Source: Chrysogorgia sp. JL179-B06 (taxonomy: Eukaryota > Cnidaria > Anthozoa > Scleralcyonacea > Chrysogorgiidae). Taken from it: a stretch of 64,000 bases of DNA. A program made the position numbers and the translations under genes. The stretch lies in the NCBI GenBank assembly GCA_035772405.1, contig JAYKKM010000501.1:1485001-1549000 (forward strand). Reading direction: 5' to 3'. The stretch's first letter is position 1. Each line of letters opens with the position of its first letter. The notes beneath the pieces were generated by a model that worked only from the letters and a program-made list of their open reading frames with translations, did no database searches and had not been told where the DNA came from. Below, piece after piece: positions 34,969-44,290 of the stretch.

Positions 34969-35220
34969 CAATCAATTTTAAAAGTCGTTGGGACACCTGA
35001 GATTTTCTAACATATACTTGATATAATCATCTATTTGACAATGGGGCTACTTTCCCTCCCTCCCCCTCCCTTTACAATGTTGTCTAGTGAAACAAGTTAT
35101 CATTTCGACGAAATTCTCTGTAGATATGGCATACAACATTGAACAGGGGCCCGGGGAATCACAAAAGGGGGAAATGAGTCATAAATCTAGCGATTGTCCC
35201 AACACTTTTGAAAATGATTG
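34969..35220. repeat. 252-bp direct repeat, left copy, itself MITE-like
   Basis: Begins CAATCAATTTTAAAAGTCG..TTGGGACA and ends with the inverse (TGTCCCAACACTTTTGAAAA then TGATTG), so the repeat has its own TIRs of about 26 bp. Contains a C/T-rich tract (TCCCTCCCTCCCCCTCCC). Differs from the right copy only at 35117 (T) versus 39119 (G). Confidence 0.9.
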
Positions 35221-35636
35221 TCCGAACATAATCTTGTAATCTGCTAACAGCACACAACTAATTTAACGCGTTTATTATAGAAATGGCTACCAGTGTACTT
35301 CCCTGTTAAATAATACTAACAACAGAAGAATTAAAGCCGCTTTTATGAACTAAACATCCATTTGTCTGCGGAAAAAATGACAAGTAACTAAACATTACCA
35401 AAATTATTAATAAAAATATTCACATATGTTTTACATATTTTTGAATTACGTTTATGTCCTCGCAACATAAGCTTTTGGTGTTTGTGCTTCTTTTTAAAAT
35501 ATTGTCGTAATATAAATATTGCAATGCAGATTAACACATAAAAAGGTTGAAATGCGATATCATAGAAATTCCGTAGAAAATATATTAAAAATACTACAGA
35601 CCTTCCGGATGTCACATGCCTCGTAGCATACGCGTG
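35221..35636. promoter_or_regulatory. upstream region of the rep gene
   Basis: 416 AT-rich bases between the repeat and the likely rep start. An inverted pair CCGC..TTTTATG / TCTGCGG lies at about 35337-35378. No coding frame supported. The rep promoter should lie here. Confidence 0.35.
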
Positions 35637-36110
35637 ATGGCGGAGTCGCGAACACACAGAAGGAACACAGAAACAATAAAGCAACGTTTGATATATTTGA
35701 TTACATACAGTCAGTGCGATGTCACACAACTATCTAGACAACAATTTGCGGAAATAATATGCGACGCATGGAAATCTCAATCTCGGTCAAGAATCACTCA
35801 GTGGGTTGTTAGTTTAGAGGCCCATGCTAATACTGGGACGCATTTTCACATGGCTATCAAGTTGAGCACAAGATCGCGTTGGTTGTCTATACGAGATTTC
35901 GTCGATGAAAAATACGGAATCAAACTTAATTTTTCAGACAACCACGAGAATTATTATAGCGCGTATTCATATGTAGTGAAGGAAGATCCGGACTTCGTGC
36001 TGTCACCTAACCATCCAGACCTGTCCAATGCCAGCCTTCCCAAGACCACCAATGCCACGAGAAAAAGAAAAACGGTTGGAAAACAAACGAAAACGACTGT
36101 CAGCTTTTGA
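35637..36110 (+). CDS. HUH replication initiator domain (CRESS-like Rep N-terminus)
   Basis: The likely start is ATG 35637 (ATGGCGGAGTCGC); an earlier in-frame ATG at 35616 has weaker context. Motif 1-like WVVSLEAH, motif 2 with the metal-binding pair THFHMAIKL, motif 3 AYSYVVKEDPD with single-Tyr YxxK. These are the three Rep motifs of single-tyrosine HUH endonucleases, which nick one strand and stay bound to the 5' end to start rolling-circle replication. The frame ends at 36110 in a Lys/Arg-rich linker. The helicase half continues in the next frame, so the product is either two proteins, a frameshifted fusion, or damaged. Confidence 0.75.
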   Translation: MAESRTHRRNTETIKQRLIYLITYSQCDVTQLSRQQFAEIICDAWKSQSRSRITQWVVSLEAHANTGTHFHMAIKLSTRSRWLSIRDFVDEKYGIKLNFSDNHENYYSAYSYVVKEDPDFVLSPNHPDLSNASLPKTTNATRKRKTVGKQTKTTVSF

Positions 36111-36939
36111 TGTGGTTGGCATCATCCAGACCAAGAAAATCAAGAGCCGTCTACAGCTTATGGCACTGGCAGCTAAATGGCAAGAGGAGGGGAAAACAGA
36201 TTTAGCCGAGTTCGTGGCGAATCGGGGTCCTAAGGTCGTAAACGAGGCTTTAGAAACAGCAAAGGAGTTGAGTGAAGCTCAGGAGCGCATGGAAAGATCG
36301 AAGAAATCTCGAATAGATTTATTGGAGGAACATTTAGACAAGCCATGTGCCGACGGTTGTCAAGGTGCGTGGTTATCTGCAGCCAAAGAAATTTTGCAGT
36401 TGAATGGCATCACTGAAGAGTCGTTTACAACCGCAGTATATGAAACGTTAAAACGAGGCAGAGGAAAATACCGAAACATTTTCATATATGGTCCGGCTAA
36501 TTGTGGCAAAACCTTCCTTCTTTCACCATTAAAAACGATCTTCGATTGTTTTCTTAACCCTGCTTCGGGTACTTTTGCGTGGCTTGGCGTAGAGACGGCA
36601 GAAGTAGTGTTGTTAAATGATTTCCGATGGAAACCGTCACTGATACCGTGGTGTGAGCTCTTACAAGTTCTTGAAGGAGATGTCGTTCATTTTCCTGCTC
36701 CTAAAAATGTAGTGAATAGAGACATTGTTCTGGAGAAAGATACCCCTTTCTTTGCAACAAGTGATGCACCTCTTGTCCTTATAAATGGCGGGTCTATTGA
36801 CAGGGTTAACACGGAAATGATGCAAGTGAGATGGCACGTATTCAAGTTACACCGACAGATACCACAAGACGAACAAAAAGAGTTAAAACCATGTAATTCT
36901 TGTTTTTCAAAGTTTATTTTAACTAACAGTCACCAGTAA
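36028..36939 (+). CDS. superfamily-3 helicase domain of Rep
   Basis: Overlaps the HUH frame by 83 bases in another frame. The N-terminal linker is basic (REKEKRLENKRKRL). Helicase motifs: Walker A FIYGPANCGKT, Walker B AEVVLLNDFRW, motif C FFATSDAPL, and the Arg-containing MMQVRWHVF. It ends with a Cys pair (CNSC). SF3 helicases form hexamers that unwind DNA next to an HUH nick. The motif set resembles Rep/NS1-type helicases of small DNA replicons and Rep-like genes in invertebrate genomes. The helicase domain is complete and without stops. Confidence 0.8.
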   Translation: MPAFPRPPMPREKEKRLENKRKRLSAFDVVGIIQTKKIKSRLQLMALAAKWQEEGKTDLAEFVANRGPKVVNEALETAKELSEAQERMERSKKSRIDLLEEHLDKPCADGCQGAWLSAAKEILQLNGITEESFTTAVYETLKRGRGKYRNIFIYGPANCGKTFLLSPLKTIFDCFLNPASGTFAWLGVETAEVVLLNDFRWKPSLIPWCELLQVLEGDVVHFPAPKNVVNRDIVLEKDTPFFATSDAPLVLINGGSIDRVNTEMMQVRWHVFKLHRQIPQDEQKELKPCNSCFSKFILTNSHQ

Positions 36940-37439
36940 TCAACATTAAAGTGTCTTTTCCGGGTATGACGTAATCGCTCAAGCGTCTCTCGATACTCGC
37001 ACGATACTCACCACGGTACTCACGTCCCAAAATCAAAATATACCACAAGAGAGTTGTTGCTTTCCCGTTTTCTCATCTTTGATAACTCACTTAATACGTT
37101 TGTAAAATGTAACGAATATGATTAAACGACTTATGCGCTGGGAAAATGAGTTTGTCAACGATACTCGCTTTATATTCTAAAGAAACCTGATCTGTTCTTT
37201 TATATTTATAATTTGGGTGAGTACCGTGAGGCAATTATGTGTTGTTTTGGTTCACTTAAAATAAAAATCACGTAAAAAATAGCAAAGTTCCTTCCCCTTA
37301 AAAGAATTAATAAAACTGTTAACTTTCAATGACCAATTTCTTCCTATTATCACTGTAATGTGGACTTATTGCCATAAACGTGCGGGTGAGTATCGTGGTG
37401 AGTATCGTTGTATGAGCGCCCGGAATGTGGTTTGCATTA
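36940..37439. promoter_or_regulatory. iteron-like array between rep and transposase, candidate origin
   Basis: Seven copies of CGATACTCRC: plus orientation at 36991, 37002, 37014 (CGGTACTCAC) and 37159; minus orientation at 37217 (as GTGAGTACCG), 37386 and 37398. Clustered copies are 11-12 bp apart, about one helical turn. The outer clusters are inverted, enclosing about 360 bp. Regular short repeats next to a rep gene are typical Rep-binding sites. The origin role is inferred. Confidence 0.6.
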
Positions 37440-38528
37440 TTAATATTTCGTTCTAAATCCTTTACATTGTATGACAGCGTCAACGCGTTTTGGCATACTT
37501 AATAAGAGATTGTCAATAAAAGTTACTGAGGTTTGCATTACAGTTTTGCGTACTCTTGTCTTGAATTGACACCAAGTTTCGTTTATTATTCCTTGGGCAA
37601 TAACCTGGTTCACAAGTTCTTTCTTAACTATGTGAAACAGGTTTTCGATTGGATTTAGATCTGGAGAACGCGCAGGAATAGTAAATAGTTTAGCTCCTAC
37701 ATCATCAATCGCTCTCATCGCAGCCTTACTTGTTTGCGACGGATCGTTGTCCATGGTAAACAACTTTTCTTTACGTCGATCAGAAAAGAGAATTGGGAAG
37801 TTTCTTTTCACAAAATCACTGAAATATTTCCCATCCATATGCTCATATTCTTCCACCAAGGTAACTCCTTTCCCGAATGCAATAGCAACAAGGAGGTATA
37901 ACCGTTTTCCACCAGGCAATTCTTTTGATCCCTTACTTGTTATCTGGAGCCCTTCACTTCTTTTTCTCCAGATTTTCCCTTTCGGGGCAACAGCGTCCTG
38001 CATCGGCTTGCTCTTGTATACAAATGAAACTCCATCCAAATAGAACGCGATATTTTTATGAAAAAAATTTGGGTTGTTCTTCAATATTTTTCTACATTTA
38101 CGCGCAAATTGTTTTCGCTTAATGCAATCACGGGAGGTTAGTAGCCCCTTTTTTCGCGCTTGCAAAAAATGGAATCCTAGACACTTAATTTCCCTGTAGA
38201 ATGTTCCATAGGACACACCGGTTGACTGAAGTCCACTATAGATTAACAACTCTTTCAATGTAAAATTTGCGTTGCCCTTACGCAGTCGAAGTAGATCGCG
38301 AACCAAATGTCTGCGATCGCGCTCTGACAACTTTTTTGGTCGTCCAATCGTTGCGCATTTTCTTTCTTCCCTTTTCCCCCTGCGATTGGGTTCTTTCAAC
38401 AATCGCGCTACTGTGGACTTTGAAATACTAGTTTTTGACGCAATTTCACGACATGAATATTTATTATCCATACCAAGGAGCATAACTAATGAGCGCGTTG
38501 TGCTCGATATCTTTCCATGGAAAACCAT
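37440..38528 (-). CDS. Tc1-type DD34E transposase, 362 residues
   Basis: First helix-turn-helix at about 20-45 (YSCREIASKTSISKSTVARLL), GRPKKL linker (62-67), second DNA-binding helix region at about 88-115. The DDE core has D165 (FYLDGVSF), D260 (FTMDNDPSQTS) and E295 (SPDLNPIENLF), exactly 34 residues apart between the last two, as in Tc1. Full length and without stops. It should cut at the TIRs and insert at TA, matching the TA duplication of the element. Convergent with rep; its start faces the right direct repeat. Confidence 0.9.
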   Translation of the reverse strand: MVFHGKISSTTRSLVMLLGMDNKYSCREIASKTSISKSTVARLLKEPNRRGKREERKCATIGRPKKLSERDRRHLVRDLLRLRKGNANFTLKELLIYSGLQSTGVSYGTFYREIKCLGFHFLQARKKGLLTSRDCIKRKQFARKCRKILKNNPNFFHKNIAFYLDGVSFVYKSKPMQDAVAPKGKIWRKRSEGLQITSKGSKELPGGKRLYLLVAIAFGKGVTLVEEYEHMDGKYFSDFVKRNFPILFSDRRKEKLFTMDNDPSQTSKAAMRAIDDVGAKLFTIPARSPDLNPIENLFHIVKKELVNQVIAQGIINETWCQFKTRVRKTVMQTSVTFIDNLLLSMPKRVDAVIQCKGFRTKY

Positions 38529-38970
38529 TGTAAGAATTTACAACGGTCTACGTGTGCTGGGGTAACTTTATATTACTTTGTCGTCATATTGAGTTACAAA
38601 TCAGACGCATACGATGTTTACAATTACGTTGCAAAGGCACACCCTTTACGTCATCATGACTCTAACATTTTCGAATGTATCTCTTGATTTATTTAGATAT
38701 TCCTTCAAGATTTTCAATGATATTCCCGATTCGTAAGAATTTTTTAAGACTTGTATGCGTCAGCTTGAAACGGCCATATTCCTCATGAAATTATTCCGTG
38801 ATATTATTACATAACCCCCCTGTTTTAAGTACTATTGAATTTGTGAAATGATAGTTTATTGAAGCTGGTAATTCGTATCCTCTTTAAACGTATTAACTTT
38901 CCACAATTATCGGGAATGCGAAGTCTTATATAATTTTTTTATGTCAGGGACTGGAACTTTCGAATTCGGA
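38529..38970. promoter_or_regulatory. upstream region of the transposase gene
   Basis: AT-rich with no frame. It ends in AATTCGGA at the junction with the right repeat, matching TCCGAA at the left junction in inverted form. Confidence 0.35.
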
Positions 38971-39222
38971 CAATCAATTTTAAAAGTCGTTGGGACACCT
39001 GAGATTTTCTAACATATACTTGATATAATCATCTATTTGACAATGGGGCTACTTTCCCTCCCTCCCCCTCCCTTTACAATGTTGTCTAGTGAAACAAGTT
39101 ATCATTTCGACGAAATTCGCTGTAGATATGGCATACAACATTGAACAGGGGCCCGGGGAATCACAAAAGGGGGAAATGAGTCATAAATCTAGCGATTGTC
39201 CCAACACTTTTGAAAATGATTG
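38971..39222. repeat. 252-bp direct repeat, right copy
   Basis: Same orientation and length as 34969-35220 with one substitution. Followed by TA and the resumed integrase frame. Confidence 0.9.
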
Positions 39223-39224
39223 TA

Positions 39225-40105
39225 GTTTGGACACCCAAAGATTCATCCAAAGCATGAAACAGTTTATTGCAAGACGAGGGAGACCCCGGAAGATCTACTC
39301 CGACAATGCGAAGACGTTCGTGGCAGCAGCAAATTGGTTACGAACAGCACAAAATGACGAGAAGCTAAATGAGTTCCTGAGCAAGAATCAGATAAGATGG
39401 CAGTTCAACCTGAGTCGCGCCCCATGGTGGGGCGGACAATTCGAGCGCCTGATCGGGTTGGTGAAGAGAGCTCTTCATAAAACCATCGGGAAAGGATTGC
39501 TGAGATGGGACGAGCTGAAGGAAGTACTTGTTGACATCGAAGTGGCGTTGAATAGCAGACCTCTTGGCTACATGGAGGATGACGTGCAACTACCAACGTT
39601 AACGCCTAACTCCATGATGTTCGTTGGAATTACGTTCGCGCCAGAGTTAGAAACGCATCATATAGAAGAGAAGGATCTACGAAAGCGTGCAAAGTATGTC
39701 TTGAAATGCAAACAAGCAATGTGGCGTCGATGGACTACGGAGTATCTTCGCGGGTTACGAGAGCGTCACAACCAGAACCACACGGAGACATCATTCACCG
39801 TCAAACCGGGCGACGTTGTCATCATTCGATCAGATGAACGGAGTCGTGGGAAATGGCCCCTCGGAATCGTAGAGGAGTTGTACAAGGGACGCGATGGCGT
39901 GGTTCGGGCAGTGAAACTTCGCGCTGGGAAAAGCTACCTTGAACGGGCTGTGAATCACCTTTACCCACTCGAACTTTCCTGCGATCGTTCGGAAGTCAAG
40001 GAACCAGTCCAATTGGATCCAGGAGCACAGGCGTTCCGACCTAGGCGAGATGCTGCAGTAGCTGCGCAACAACGCATCAATGACGTGGTCGAAATGGAAC
40101 TTTAA
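39225..40105 (+). pseudogene. BEL integrase C-terminal part and DUF5641
   Basis: Resumes the integrase core: IYSDNAKTFVAA (second catalytic Asp) and APWWGGQFERLIGLVK (catalytic Glu), then the C-terminal DUF5641 region (KPGDVVIIRSDERSRGKWPLG). The frame upstream of 39225 runs into the direct repeat and is not original coding sequence. Ends with TAA at 40103-40105. Confidence 0.9.
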
Positions 40106-40203
40106 CGTAAATCGCGAGGCAGATAAACTGCAGAACATTACTTTATTAAACATATATCTTTAGAACAGTAGACACTGAGAGACATATACCAAATTAAGGT
40201 ATA

Positions 40204-40214
40204 TGGGGGGAGAG
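40204..40214 (+). promoter_or_regulatory. polypurine tract of BEL element
   Basis: GGGGGGAGAG directly before the 3' LTR, the expected plus-strand primer. Confidence 0.8.
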
Positions 40215-40502
40215 TGTCGGAAACTGGTTAATATTTTAGTTATCAAGACATTTTTAGGTTTTGTTTAGCTTGCGAATTCTTTGTGCTAAGCTTGCGTAAT
40301 TTATCGTATGATGTTTGACAGCCAATCAGAAAGCGAGAAATAGGCGTGTGAATGTAAACAAAAGAGACAGGAAATAGAATTGAGGGCGAGTCTGTCTGGG
40401 AAAAGAGAACGTGAATATCGTGAATATCGTGAATAAATTGTTACTATAAACATACAACATTTGTGAACTGTTGCGGGAAACTTAGGGAGGCAATCCCCAA
40501 CA
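40215..40502 (+). repeat. 3' LTR of BEL element
   Basis: 288 bp, same ends as the 5' copy, followed by AGAC. Confidence 0.95.
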
Positions 40503-41028
40503 AGACTAAAGAGTAAGGAGCAACGATACATACTGTATATATATTCTAATTTTGTATGCACAGTCAAAGTTATTGGCGATCTTGCATTATAAACAAAGAT
40601 GACGGATAAAAATATATAATTTACGAACCTCACTCGCTAGGTTTTCGAACATTTCCAAGCGTTAGATCGTTTAATGGTGTACAACATATGTAAATTATGT
40701 TAAGCATTATGTTGTATTAGCAAAGTTATTTGGGATCTCACACTACAAAGTTTAACAAAACTATTAAAATGAAGTCACTTATCATGAAAGTAAGCAAAAC
40801 AATACTAAAAAAGCAACAAGTGCCTCTTCTTGTTGCCTGTATTCGCTTTTTTCATGCTTGTAAAAAAAGTCGCTCATGACAGGTTAAATGCTAACAAGTG
40901 GTCGCGTGTGGTAGGTGGTCGCTAATTGCAGGTATATACATTTTAACTGCAAATCGTCCGTGCCAGCAAGTGGTCGTAAACGGCAGGTGGTCGTAAAACA
41001 CAGGGTTATAAAAACTCAGGTTCTACTG

Positions 41029-42045
41029 TATATATAGTGCAACTGTATAGGGTCCGTTCAAATTAAGGCAATGAATAACAGCTAATTTAAATTGGGATAT
41101 AGGTTTCTATAGGCTAATAGGTTTCTCTGTAGGTTGCCTATAGAAAATGTTCCAATTGCCTATAGAAGTCTATAGGTTTCCTTTAGGATCCTATAGGATC
41201 CTATAGGTTGCCTATAGACATGCATATATATATAGGCAGGCCTGTAGACGTTTTTTGTTAGGGTATTGATTTCTCTCAAGAGGACCAGTCTCAATGCAGA
41301 GCAGGGAAACTGATCTTTCCTAACCCAGAACTTGAAACTGATTTGTTAATAGAAACCCTAGGATTGCAGGCATTTTCACATCATATCTAAAGAACTAATG
41401 AATCTATTCATACATACATGTTTTAGCAATTAAGGCAATTGATAATCTGCAGGATATACAACTTTTGAGTTAAAATTAATTCTTGTAACATTGTACTGTA
41501 TCATAATTATATGAATTATGTAAACATATTTGTAATAACTTTAATTTGTTAGGCCATTGATACCAGTGTTAGTATTGAAGGCTTGATTAACAGCCTCTGA
41601 CAATCATACCTACACTAAAATATAATGGGACTGATTGCTATAGAAAAAGCGAAAGCGACCCTCGGATTGGGTTCACAAACTATGATAAATATATTAGATA
41701 TTCCGACGACGATATACTGGCTCTAGCAAATCATGCTATACATCAAATGAAAGCCTGAATAAAACTCGGACATATTTACAAAATTATCTTTGTAACTGAC
41801 TACTAACAGCATCAAGAAAGGGAAAACGGGTTTACCTTTTGTCGCCAATTAAAATTTACGAGCTTGTTATCTTCCGCCAACGGTACTATATCTTTTGAAC
41901 ACTGCATTTTCAATAATGAACTTTTTGAACACAAATCTTCATTCGCCGTATCAATTCCTTTTGTTAACAAGGCAACGGTTGACGGTTGATGCATAACCAA
42001 TTCTGCAGACAGCATCCCTTCAGAAGGGACTAAACGCCGGTCGAT
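41029..42045. other. non-genic stretch with CCTATAGG repeat
   Basis: 41095-41245 is rich in CCTATAGG, GCCTATAG and TCTATAGG words in both orientations (for example GATCCTATAGGATCCTATAGG). Minus 42040-41826 could be an exon (open, donor GTAAACCC; product with TKGIDTANEDLCSKSSLLKM) but is unrecognised. Confidence 0.4.
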
Positions 42046-42113
42046 ATTATCACCCTCGCCCTCAGGCATTCGGCCTTCGGCAGGCGCTTCGCGCCGGGCG
42101 AGGGGATAATGCA
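42046..42113. repeat. GC-rich hairpin
   Basis: ATTATCACCCTCGCCC .. GGGCGAGGGGATAAT forms a 15-16-bp stem with a GC-rich loop containing smaller hairpins (GGCCTTCGGC, GGCGCTTCGCGCC). It is a compositional outlier in AT-rich surroundings. Confidence 0.65.
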
Positions 42114-43253
42114 TTGCAGCCTGTTTTGTAAGTCCTATAATAACAGGTGTTTACTGTATGATTATTGTAATAATTAGTCAGAATCACTGTCTTCATTTTG
42201 TATTCACTCATCATACCATAGTGCAAATCGGTAGTCAATTTATCCCGGGCGTTCTGTGACCCCCTCCAGCGATCCAAGTCATCATGTCAGCGGTATGTTC
42301 CCAAATATTATATAACATCGTTTGAAACCGGGAGTAGAACAAACTAGCGAGCATAAAATCTATAAACCATTGTCATCGGTAAATATGTCATAGAGATCAC
42401 AAATGAACGTCGTTTCAATAGATTTTAACTATGGCTAGAAATAAAATCACTTTCATTTTAGCATTTCAACGAAATTCCACATATTAGAAACAAATTTCTG
42501 TCAGCTCCCTTCAATTTTTCCTTATTTGCTTTGACTGTTGTATATATGTAGACGTTCAACAAAGCAACGAACGCCTAATAAAACTCAGTCTAGTTACACT
42601 TAATGAACGACATGAGTCACTCACTCGTAGTTTTTTTTATTAGATAATTCTAGTCGTATACATGATATTCTACCAACTCGTGTAATAACCACAAGTATCG
42701 CTTAAGACCCTCGGACTTTTCCTCTTGTGAAATGTCGCACTAAACGATTACAAGACAGCTTCCTTCGCTATGCAATTAAGAATTGGGATGCCGTTCCCTA
42801 ATTTTATATACCATATCTCAATAATAATTTACTTCATTTATACATAAACCTTTTTACACTTTTTGGAAGTATGTATTTTATATCTAGATATTTTTTGTAA
42901 ACTTGAGTTTTTCAATTGTTATTGCAATTCAAGTATTTTATTAATTTTATTGATTTTATTTCAAGTAATTCAATACTCGTGTATTACAAATATTTTGAAA
43001 CTACAGAAACATTCTTTGCTGGTGTATTCCTCCCATGGCATGGGCAGGTGAAATTGTCTGGCCGTAACCAGTCAGAGTAAAATACATAAGACTTTAAAAT
43101 CTGAAAGAGTTGTTCAGCTTATTAAGTTAAAGTAATTAATTGTAATAATTAAAGGGGAACTGTACCCAAAAAATAATAAAAACAATAATAATGAAATAAT
43201 ATTGAAATAATAATAAAATAATAATAAAATAATAATTATTATTATAAGTAATA
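42114..43253. other. AT-rich stretch, no gene seen
   Basis: No supported frame. 43180-43245 is an (AATAAT)n-like low-complexity tract. Confidence 0.4.
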
Positions 43254-43405
43254 TCATGGCATTGAGGTTGATTAGTGATTAAATGTACCCGAAAGCCTCG
43301 GGAGGTTTAGTAAAAGTCCCGAGGGCGAAGCCCGATGGACTTTTACTAAACCTCCCGAGGCTTGAGGGACATTTAATCACTAATCAACCGTAATGCCATG
43401 CTATC
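43254..43405. mobile_element. near-perfect hairpin MITE, ~150 bp
   Basis: Arms of about 65-70 bases: ATGGCATTGAGGTTGATTAG pairs with CTAATCAACCGTAATGCCAT, and CCTCGGGAGGTTTAGTAAAAG pairs with CTTTTACTAAACCTCCCGAGG. The loop is about 18 bases (TCCCGAGGGCGAAGCCCGAT). No coding capacity. Confidence 0.7.
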
Positions 43406-43679
43406 ACTTTGTAATATTATGGCTACCGAGACAATAGGAAATAGGAACGCTTTTTGCCGATTCAACAAGTTCAAATGAAATAAAACTTTGAGTTGCTATT
43501 AATGGTTATTGGGAATTCGATAATGGTTCACTTTATGTCTTCGTTAATTATTCTATTGAAATGTTTTAGAGTAGTTTAGCATATACATAAGCTGGACAAG
43601 TAGCGTGCTTGGTACTGGTAGTACCATTTGAGTAAAATAAAACAGGTCTTTTGCATAAACATTAGGAATGATTAGTTAC

Positions 43680-43770
43680 TAATCATATATACCAGTATAT
43701 ATATACAGTATATATATATATTATTATATATATATATATGTATATATATTATACATATATACATGAATGT
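43680..43770. repeat. (TA)n microsatellite
   Basis: TATATA runs with CAG, TTA and CA interruptions. Confidence 0.85.
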
Positions 43771-43794
43771 ATACATATACAGACCGGTTCTTTC

Positions 43795-43934
43795 CCATTC
43801 TTTATTGTTTGAATGATGTTGTTTTCCAACTTGTCTATGGTCGAAGGACCTGTTGCTTGTTCTTTTGATACATCATCACAAAAATAAAGAACAGAGTTTT
43901 TGGAACTCCCATTCTTCCCAGTTGATATCCTCAT
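43795..43934 (-). CDS. possible exon, unrecognised
   Basis: On the minus strand a good acceptor (TTGCATTACAG) precedes an open 140-base segment and a weaker GTCTGT donor follows. The product includes SVLYFCDDVSKEQATGPSTI. No partner exon or family identified. Confidence 0.25.
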
Positions 43935-44048
43935 CTGTAATGCAATAAAAAATGAAACATTTATATTGTTAGTGACTATAGTGGTTGTATGTAAGTGGGG
44001 TTACTGTCTAATTTAGCTCACTTTTCAGTGTGCGGTTCGTTCGCAAGT

Positions 44049-44290
44049 TTCCCATTATGTTTCCAAATGTCAAAGTTTGATTTGAAGTTTGAATGTTCGA
44101 TTTGAAGTTCACCTTATAGAAAACCTCTGATCGACCAGACTTCTTCTTGATTCAATTTCTTTACGGAAATATGTGATTAATCATTCTACAATTCCAAATT
44201 ACCAACTCCATAGTAAAAGAATGTTACAAAGTTGAACTTCAAATCAAACTTGTACATCCGACTTTGGAAACGTAATTGGAAACTTGGCAA
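44049..44290. mobile_element. MITE with ~55-bp inverted arms
   Basis: CGCAAGTTTCCCATTATGT .. TTTGATTTGAAGTT on the left matches the complement of AACTTCAAATCAAA .. ACGTAATTGGAAACTTGG on the right. No frame. Confidence 0.55.

Larger units (their letters stand above)
34969..39222. mobile_element. TA-flanked element combining HUH/SF3 Rep and Tc1-like transposase, 4254 bp
   Basis: Ends CAATCAATTTTAAAAG and CTTTTGAAAATGATTG, flanked by TA. Two 252-bp direct repeats form the borders. The 3750-bp interior has a rep gene (plus) and a DD34E transposase gene (minus), convergent, with an iteron-like array between them. The innermost junctions are inverted (GATTGTCCGAA and TTCGGACAATC). I know of no named eukaryotic family with this combination. 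The single base difference between the direct repeats means recent formation. Confidence 0.85.
30088..40502 (+). mobile_element. BEL/Pao LTR retrotransposon with nested insertion
   Basis: Two 288-bp LTRs, a primer-binding site, gag-pol in the order gag, protease, reverse transcriptase, RNase H, integrase, and a purine tract. The order and motifs are those of BEL/Pao. Without the 4254-bp inner element (plus its duplicated TA) it would be about 6.16 kb, the usual size. It is dead from one frameshift, one nonsense codon and the insertion in integrase, yet its LTRs are almost identical, so it is young. Confidence 0.95.
29935..41028. mobile_element. pogo/Tigger-like MITE split by a BEL retrotransposon
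   Basis: Left end CAGTAGAACCTGAGTTTGAT after TATA, right end ..AAACTCAGGTTCTACTG before TA. CAGTAGAACCT is the pogo-type terminus, and TA duplications flank it. The remaining parts are 29935-30087 and 40503-41028 (about 680 bp together). Both contain AGTGGTC..AAACG.CAGGTGG blocks. No coding capacity. Confidence 0.65.

Noticed and set aside
34969..39222. Reading the 252-bp direct repeats as LTRs of a retrotransposon
   Set aside because: Ends are CAATCA..TGATTG and not TG..CA, there is no primer-binding site or reverse transcriptase inside, and the flanking duplication is TA.
39089..39224. Taking the ATG at 39089 as the start of the integrase C-terminal protein
   Set aside because: 39089-39222 lies in the direct repeat; the frame there is fortuitous and the original coding sequence resumes after the TA.
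42062..42277. Short frame through the GC-rich hairpin
   Set aside because: Composition-driven, with no homology recognised; the hairpin explains the sequence better.
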